Origin: JABDIY01 sp041576015
GTDB lineage: Bacteria > Actinomycetota > Acidimicrobiia > Acidimicrobiales > SZUA-35
Direction: 5' to 3'
DNA length: 8,386 nucleotides
Assembly (NCBI GenBank): GCA_041576015.1
Contig: JBFGLT010000137.1
Span: 1-8,386 of the forward strand
Positions 5,195 through 8,386 of this stretch are shown piece by piece. The translations under genes were made by a program, and so were the position numbers. How positions within the stretch are numbered: position 1 is the first letter of the stretch; every line of letters starts with the position of its first letter. The notes under the pieces are model-generated. The model did not search any database and was not told the DNA's origin. It saw only the letters and a list, made by a program, of their open reading frames with translations.

Positions 5195-6556
5195 TCAACC
5201 GGGATCTGTGGAGGCGGTGATGCTGGCGACGCCGCTCTGATTGGGCCCCTCGACGCGGCGGATGCCGATCTCGTAGGTGGTATCCGGTTCGAGGTCGACG
5301 AACGTGAACTCGGTCTCGTCGCCGATGGCGGACGATCCTCCGACGTCGCCGAACAGCACGTAGGCGCCGTTGAGATAGAGGTTGTGCAGATCGGCCCCGG
5401 GTTTCGGATCCCAAGCGACGGTGATGGAGGTCGCGGAGGTCTCGACGATCTCGAGTCCGGTGGGGGCCGTGACACCGATGAGGGACTCGCTGGCGGGTAC
5501 GGGGTTCGCCAGGGTCGTGGTGCACGCCGTGCTCGGTTCCCCTGATTGTGGTTCGACGGCGACCGTGTAGCCGGTGTCGGGCGTCAGCGGGTCATCGGAC
5601 AGCGGCAGGCGCTCGATCACGTAGCGGAACGCCTCCGCAGGGACGGTGTCGACGAACGCGCCGTCGAGCAGGATGTCGACCGCCTCGGTGCTCGGCTCCC
5701 AGGCGACCACGATGGCGGTGTCGCTCACCTGGTCGATCGTGATCGGGCCGAGGGGACCGACCAGCGCACAGGGGTCGCCACCGGTCCCGGTCGAATCCGA
5801 GTCGGCGGCGACGTCGGTCGTGTCGGTCGATGTAGTGGTTGAACCCGTTGTGGCGGTCCCCTCGGGCTCCTCGGTGGACGGCCCGTCCGGCTCGGTGATG
5901 TCCACACCGGCGTCCTCGATGGCCGACGTATCGTCGCGTAGGAACAGGAAGGCGCCGGCTGCCACCGCGAGGACCAGTACGCCGGCGGCAACCATGATCG
6001 GTCCCGTTCGGCCACGCCCGTCGCCGGCCTCGACCAGGGTGGCGATGGCGGCGTCCGAACGCAGCGCGGCGTCAACCGATCGCCGCCACTGGCCGATCGA
6101 CGGGTAGCGGGCCTCGGGCTGGGCGGCGAGACCGACCCACAGCGCGGAAGCCAGCGCCGGCCGCCTGTCGGCCTCGAGCTGCTGGATGACGTCGTCCCAG
6201 CTTTCGTCCTCGGTACGCAGCCGCCCAATCGCCACCTGAGCGAGCGTCGCGCTGGCAGCGAACACCCCGTCGCGCTCCTCAGTGACATCGCCGGTGTCGG
6301 GAGCGTGCAATTCGTCGCCAGGATCGAGTAGCGACTGCTCCGCCGAATCCTGCGCCGCCAGCGTTCGCGTCCTGATGAAGATGTCCGACGGGTCGACCGA
6401 CGGCGGATCCCCGTCGGGCTTCAGTTCATACCACCGGCCGAGAGTCTCGTACAGGAAGACGCTGACCAGAACCAGGTCGCGCTCGGTCACGGTGCGCGCC
6501 TCGTCTTCCAACCGTACAGACAGGGTGATCGGCTCGTCGTTGCTCGACTCGGTCAT
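5195..6556 (-). CDS. Single-pass membrane protein: kinase-like remnant, TM segment, two fibronectin type III domains
   Basis: The product has 453 residues. Residues 1-184 are cytoplasmic. A single hydrophobic segment (GPIMVAAGVLVLAVAAGAFL, about 185-206) is followed by an acidic Ser/Thr-rich linker (about 208-262, with TTSTDTTD) and two FN3 modules. The first (about 268-349) contains SDTAIVVAWEPS and TPDTGYTVAV. The second (about 365-450) contains TSITVAWDPKPGAD and EPDTTYEIGI. C263 and C345 bracket the first module and may form a disulfide. Basic residues before the TM suggest N-in, C-out. The cytoplasmic part resembles a decayed Ser/Thr kinase C-lobe: VDPSDIFIR (54-62), LLDPGDE (76-82), RDGVFAASATL (95-105) and AAQPEARYPSIGQW (144-157). 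This likeness is judged by eye. The start at 6556 has GGAG 9 bases upstream, inside a duplicated palindromic element. The role is unknown; a surface sensor or adhesion protein is plausible. Confidence 0.88.
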   Translation of the reverse strand: MTESSNDEPITLSVRLEDEARTVTERDLVLVSVFLYETLGRWYELKPDGDPPSVDPSDIFIRTRTLAAQDSAEQSLLDPGDELHAPDTGDVTEERDGVFAASATLAQVAIGRLRTEDESWDDVIQQLEADRRPALASALWVGLAAQPEARYPSIGQWRRSVDAALRSDAAIATLVEAGDGRGRTGPIMVAAGVLVLAVAAGAFLFLRDDTSAIEDAGVDITEPDGPSTEEPEGTATTGSTTTSTDTTDVAADSDSTGTGGDPCALVGPLGPITIDQVSDTAIVVAWEPSTEAVDILLDGAFVDTVPAEAFRYVIERLPLSDDPLTPDTGYTVAVEPQSGEPSTACTTTLANPVPASESLIGVTAPTGLEIVETSATSITVAWDPKPGADLHNLYLNGAYVLFGDVGGSSAIGDETEFTFVDLEPDTTYEIGIRRVEGPNQSGVASITASTDPG

Positions 6557-6558
6557 CT

Positions 6559-6583
6559 GGCGCTGCTCCGGAGGATCAGCGCC
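6559..6583 (-). promoter_or_regulatory. Hairpin holding the FN3-gene ribosome binding site
   Basis: GGCGCTG (6559-6565) and CAGCGCC (6577-6583) form a perfect 7-bp stem. The 11-base loop contains the palindrome CTCCGGAG, which on the minus strand supplies the GGAG Shine-Dalgarno for the start at 6556. The base of the stem lies 2 bases from the ATG, so folding could affect initiation. In the upstream repeat unit the stem is imperfect (a two-base bulge), consistent with selection only on the downstream copy. Confidence 0.5.
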
Positions 6584-6709
6584 ACGAGTTTGCTCCGCAA
6601 ACTCCCTGGCTGTACCGGGGTGCGCTGAAGATCCGTTCTTCCGCGGTGGCTGCTCCGGAGGATCAGCGCCACGAGTTCACAAGCGTGCGCTGGAGATTCA
6701 TTCTTCCGC
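6562..6709 (-). repeat. Tandem duplication of an intergenic element (units 6649-6709 and 6562-6644)
   Basis: A 29-base sequence is identical at 6562-6590 and 6649-6677; it contains CTCCGGAGGATCAGCGCC. A second block (6621-6644 and 6686-6709, starting TGCGCTG and ending TTCTTCCGC) matches at 21 of 24 positions. Read leftward, the order is block 2 then block 1, twice, so this is a two-unit tandem repeat. One unit is about 61 bases and the other about 83. The upstream unit covers the last codons and stop of the DUF2461 gene; the downstream unit carries the ribosome binding site of the FN3 gene. Confidence 0.85.
6586..6604. repeat. Perfect 8-bp stem, 3-base loop hairpin in the longer repeat unit
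   Basis: GAGTTTGC (6586-6593) and GCAAACTC (6597-6604) are fully complementary around TCC. This hairpin lies in the extra roughly 22 bases that distinguish the longer repeat unit (6562-6644) from the shorter one. There is no T-tract on either side, so a terminator is unlikely. Confidence 0.6.
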
Positions 6710-7396
6710 AGTCGACCACAGGTTGGCCGTGAACCAGTGGTGCAGATCGGCGCAGGCGTTGAGCCGTCGCGAACACCAGTCGACGAACGATGACCTGGTC
6801 ACCGATGCCGGTGTCGGTTCGGACCACCGGACCTGGATGCCGTGTTTATGGCGAAGCAGATCGGCCCGCGGGTGATCGTCTCCATAGGGTTTCGGTACCC
6901 GTTTGTAGTCCTGACCTGCGATGTCGAGGGTCCGACCGCGACCCAACTCGGTGAGGATCGTGACGAGCTCACCTCCGGTCGATTCGTCGGCCACAAGCTC
7001 GCGCCATCGATCCACGGCGGGGAAAGGGGCGCCTGACGCGAACCCGACATCGGCCTCGCTGATCCGTACCCACAACGTGGGTGCCGTCTTCTTGTTGTCG
7101 CCGTCCCAGAACTTGAGGAGCAGATGGTCTTTGTAGGGAGCACGGTCGGGCGAGAAACGAAGATCGTTGTTGATCGGGGCGATCGAGCCGTTGGTCTTCG
7201 GTTGGGCGACGATACCGGGAGCGATCTCGGTCAGCCTTTCCCCGAGCGCGACCACGAAGGCTTTGGTCGGAGCCACCACGGTCTGTTGATAGTTCGAACG
7301 GTTTTCGTCAAACCACACCTTGTCCTTGGTGCCCAGCGTGGTGAGAAACCTCAGGCCCTCCCGGGGGAAGCCGGAAAACGTGTCTACGTCAGCCAT
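6698..7396 (-). CDS. DUF2461 family protein (TIGR02453)
   Basis: The product is a 232-residue cytoplasmic protein of the widespread but functionally undefined DUF2461 family. Recognisable landmarks are the N-terminal FSGFPREGLRFLTTL (7-21) and KDKVWFDENRSNYQ (24-37). The family core is INNDLRFSPDRAPYKDHLLL (75-94), and VPKPYGDDHPRADLLRHK follows at 167-184. Length is typical for the family. There is no signal peptide or membrane segment. The start at 7396 is the only ATG fitting the family N-terminus. The upstream GGGG is only 1 base from the ATG, so initiation may be leaderless or coupled to the preceding gene, whose stop is 39 bases upstream. The last codons and stop lie inside the tandem repeat at 6562-6709. 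Function cannot be deduced. Confidence 0.93.
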   Translation of the reverse strand: MADVDTFSGFPREGLRFLTTLGTKDKVWFDENRSNYQQTVVAPTKAFVVALGERLTEIAPGIVAQPKTNGSIAPINNDLRFSPDRAPYKDHLLLKFWDGDNKKTAPTLWVRISEADVGFASGAPFPAVDRWRELVADESTGGELVTILTELGRGRTLDIAGQDYKRVPKPYGDDHPRADLLRHKHGIQVRWSEPTPASVTRSSFVDWCSRRLNACADLHHWFTANLWSTAEE

Positions 7397-7406
7397 ACCC
7401 CATGCT

Positions 7407-7423
7407 ACGCCAGTCGATGGCGT
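7407..7423. repeat. 6-bp inverted repeat between the Ig-like and DUF2461 genes
   Basis: ACGCCA (7407-7412) and TGGCGT (7418-7423) are perfectly complementary around GTCGA, in the 39-base gap between the two leftward genes. With no T-tract it is a weak terminator candidate; it may be a processing or attenuation hairpin, or chance. Confidence 0.35.
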
Positions 7424-7435
7424 GACGTTCGAGGA

Positions 7436-8386
7436 TCAAGGCTCGGGGATGACCACGGTTGTGGTGCGACGGGCCTGCTGACCGCCGGCGGACCTCGAAC
7501 GCACGACGATCTCGTAGCTGCCGGGAGCGACGGGGGTGAAGTTCTGGCCGTGGCTCTGCCAGCAGGGACCGACGACCTCGGGCCAACCGGGGGTGATGTA
7601 GCTCTGGCCGGCGCCCTGGTAGTTGGCGATCGTGCACAAGTTGGTGGTGAACGTGATCCTGAAGCTCCCGTCGTCGTTGGTCTTCACACCGAGCGCACTC
7701 ATGCTGAGTGCTGCCTCACCGATCGTGCTACTGGTGGAGGTGGACGACGTCGTCGACCCGGCCGTGGTCTCCGTGGTCGACGCGACGGTCGACGACGTGG
7801 TCGACACCGAGGTCGAGGACCCGGCCGTGGTCTCCGTGGTCGACGAAGTGGTCGATCCGGCGGTGGTCAGGGTGGTCGACGGCACCGACGTCGACGTCGA
7901 TGTGAGCGACGAGGTCGGTCTGCTGGTCGTCGTATCGGCTGCGACCTCCGGTGTGAGCACCGACAGGCCCAGGGTGGCCTCGATTTCTCCCACCGACACG
8001 GTCACCGTGGTACGGCCGGGCCGGAGACCCCGGATCGAGTTGTTGGCCGTCACCTCGGCGATCATTGGATCGGCGACGACCCACACGGCCGAAGCAAGTG
8101 CCGCTGGATCGATGCTCGTCCCGTCGGACAGGGTGCCAAGCAGCTCGGCCGTGCCGAGCTCGCCGACCGCCAGCTCGAGTCGGCTCGGCGAGAGTGTCAA
8201 CGAAGCGAGAACCCCGTCGGTTTCCATCGCCTCCTGGGCGGCCCGAGTCGGAAGCGACTCGAGGAACTGCGCCTCGACGTCCAACAGCGACTCGGCCAAC
8301 GCCTGCAGCTCCTCTACCGAGGTGATGTTGTCGGGGGCGAGCATGCTGTAGACGAGGACGAAGCGGGCTCGGGGCGCGAGTTCGCC
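7436..8386 (-). CDS. Secreted/surface protein with Ig-like (Big_2) domain, Thr/Ser linker and Cys-pair C-terminal domain (5' partial)
   Basis: 316 residues are visible, counted from the first complete codon at the right edge. The frame is open through that edge, so the Met at 8344 (residue 15) is probably internal and the true start lies outside. Residues 59-144 fit a bacterial Ig-like group 2 domain: LASLTLSPSRLELAVGE, a VWVVADPMIAEV strand pair, RGLRPGRTTVTVSVGE. Residues 151-221 form a Thr/Ser linker with three STTxTTAGS repeats. The C-terminal domain (about 222-316) is not recognised; it carries C251 (TTNLCTIANY) and C275 (VVGPCWQSH), a likely disulfide pair, and ends in a beta-rich GSYEIVVRS segment. 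These traits suggest export, but signal peptide and anchor are not in view. It is the first visible gene of the leftward cluster, 39 bases ahead of the DUF2461 gene. Confidence 0.85.
   Translation of the reverse strand, partial: GELAPRARFVLVYSMLAPDNITSVEELQALAESLLDVEAQFLESLPTRAAQEAMETDGVLASLTLSPSRLELAVGELGTAELLGTLSDGTSIDPAALASAVWVVADPMIAEVTANNSIRGLRPGRTTVTVSVGEIEATLGLSVLTPEVAADTTTSRPTSSLTSTSTSVPSTTLTTAGSTTSSTTETTAGSSTSVSTTSSTVASTTETTAGSTTSSTSTSSTIGEAALSMSALGVKTNDDGSFRITFTTNLCTIANYQGAGQSYITPGWPEVVGPCWQSHGQNFTPVAPGSYEIVVRSRSAGGQQARRTTTVVIPEP
7755..7881 (-). repeat. Direct repeats inside the Thr/Ser linker coding region
   Basis: A 28-base sequence starting GACCCGGCCGTGGTC is identical at 7755-7782 and 7818-7845 (63 bases, 21 codons apart). 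A third copy at 7854-7881 differs at 5 positions. They encode the STTETTAGS / STTLTTAGS repeats. All spacings are multiples of three, so the repeats can expand or contract without breaking the frame. Confidence 0.8.

Noticed and set aside
5165..5210. Terminator between the convergent corA and FN3 genes
   Set aside because: Only weak 4-5 bp stems (AGCGG/CCGCT and CCGG/CCGG) are present, with no T-tract, and they overlap both gene ends.
7623..8351. A Val/Asp/Ser-rich plus-strand frame of 242 codons
   Set aside because: It is the complement of the Thr/Ser-rich linker gene. The opposite strand shows an Ig-like domain and a coherent Cys-paired domain.
1..8386. tRNA or rRNA genes, CRISPR arrays, transposases, phage or toxin-antitoxin genes
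   Set aside because: Reading both strands showed no cloverleaf, no regularly spaced repeat array and no recognisable mobile-element protein.

Overview
The window is GC-rich double-stranded bacterial DNA, densely packed with genes whose third codon positions are strongly G/C. It most resembles an actinobacterial chromosome. The clearest pointer is the tRNA nucleotidyltransferase, whose C-terminal tail looks like the actinobacterial PcnA type. The Thr/Ser-rich linkers in two surface proteins would fit a lineage such as Acidimicrobiia, but that placement is inference. There is no rRNA, recognisable tRNA, CRISPR array, transposase or phage gene, so this reads as ordinary chromosome with a few odd details.

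Layout from left to right. (1) Positions 1-128 probably hold the proline-rich N-terminus of an unidentified leftward gene. (2) Positions 129-567 are a 439-base divergent gap with inverted repeats and no convincing gene. (3) A rightward pair follows with a 3-base gap: a histone-deacetylase-superfamily amidohydrolase (568-1596) and a class II CCA-adding/poly(A) polymerase-type nucleotidyltransferase (1600-2859). (4) A short convergent gap with a GC hairpin separates them from a leftward polyphosphate kinase 2 gene (2922-3758). (5) A CorA-family Mg2+/Co2+ channel gene (4064-5179) runs rightward, preceded by a possible 39-codon leader ORF whose stop overlaps the corA start as ATGA. (6) A leftward cluster fills the right side. 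In transcription order it is an Ig-like (Big_2) surface protein cut by the window edge (7436-8386), a DUF2461 gene (6698-7396), a tandemly duplicated intergenic element, and a membrane-anchored fibronectin type III protein (5195-6556).

The genes do not form one pathway. CorA and PPK2 are divergent and both relate to Mg2+ (PPK2 chemistry is Mg2+-dependent), but that link is only suggestive. The left pair is probably co-transcribed. The right cluster combines two envelope-exposed proteins with a conserved protein of unknown function.

The observations most worth a second look are: the tRNA nucleotidyltransferase has lost its HD-domain signature while keeping both flanks; the cytoplasmic part of the FN3 protein looks like an eroded Ser/Thr kinase C-lobe (a pseudokinase receptor); the possible leader ORF and hairpin precede corA; and a duplicated hairpin-bearing element carries the ribosome binding site of the FN3 gene, with a possible diverged relative upstream of the leftmost gene.
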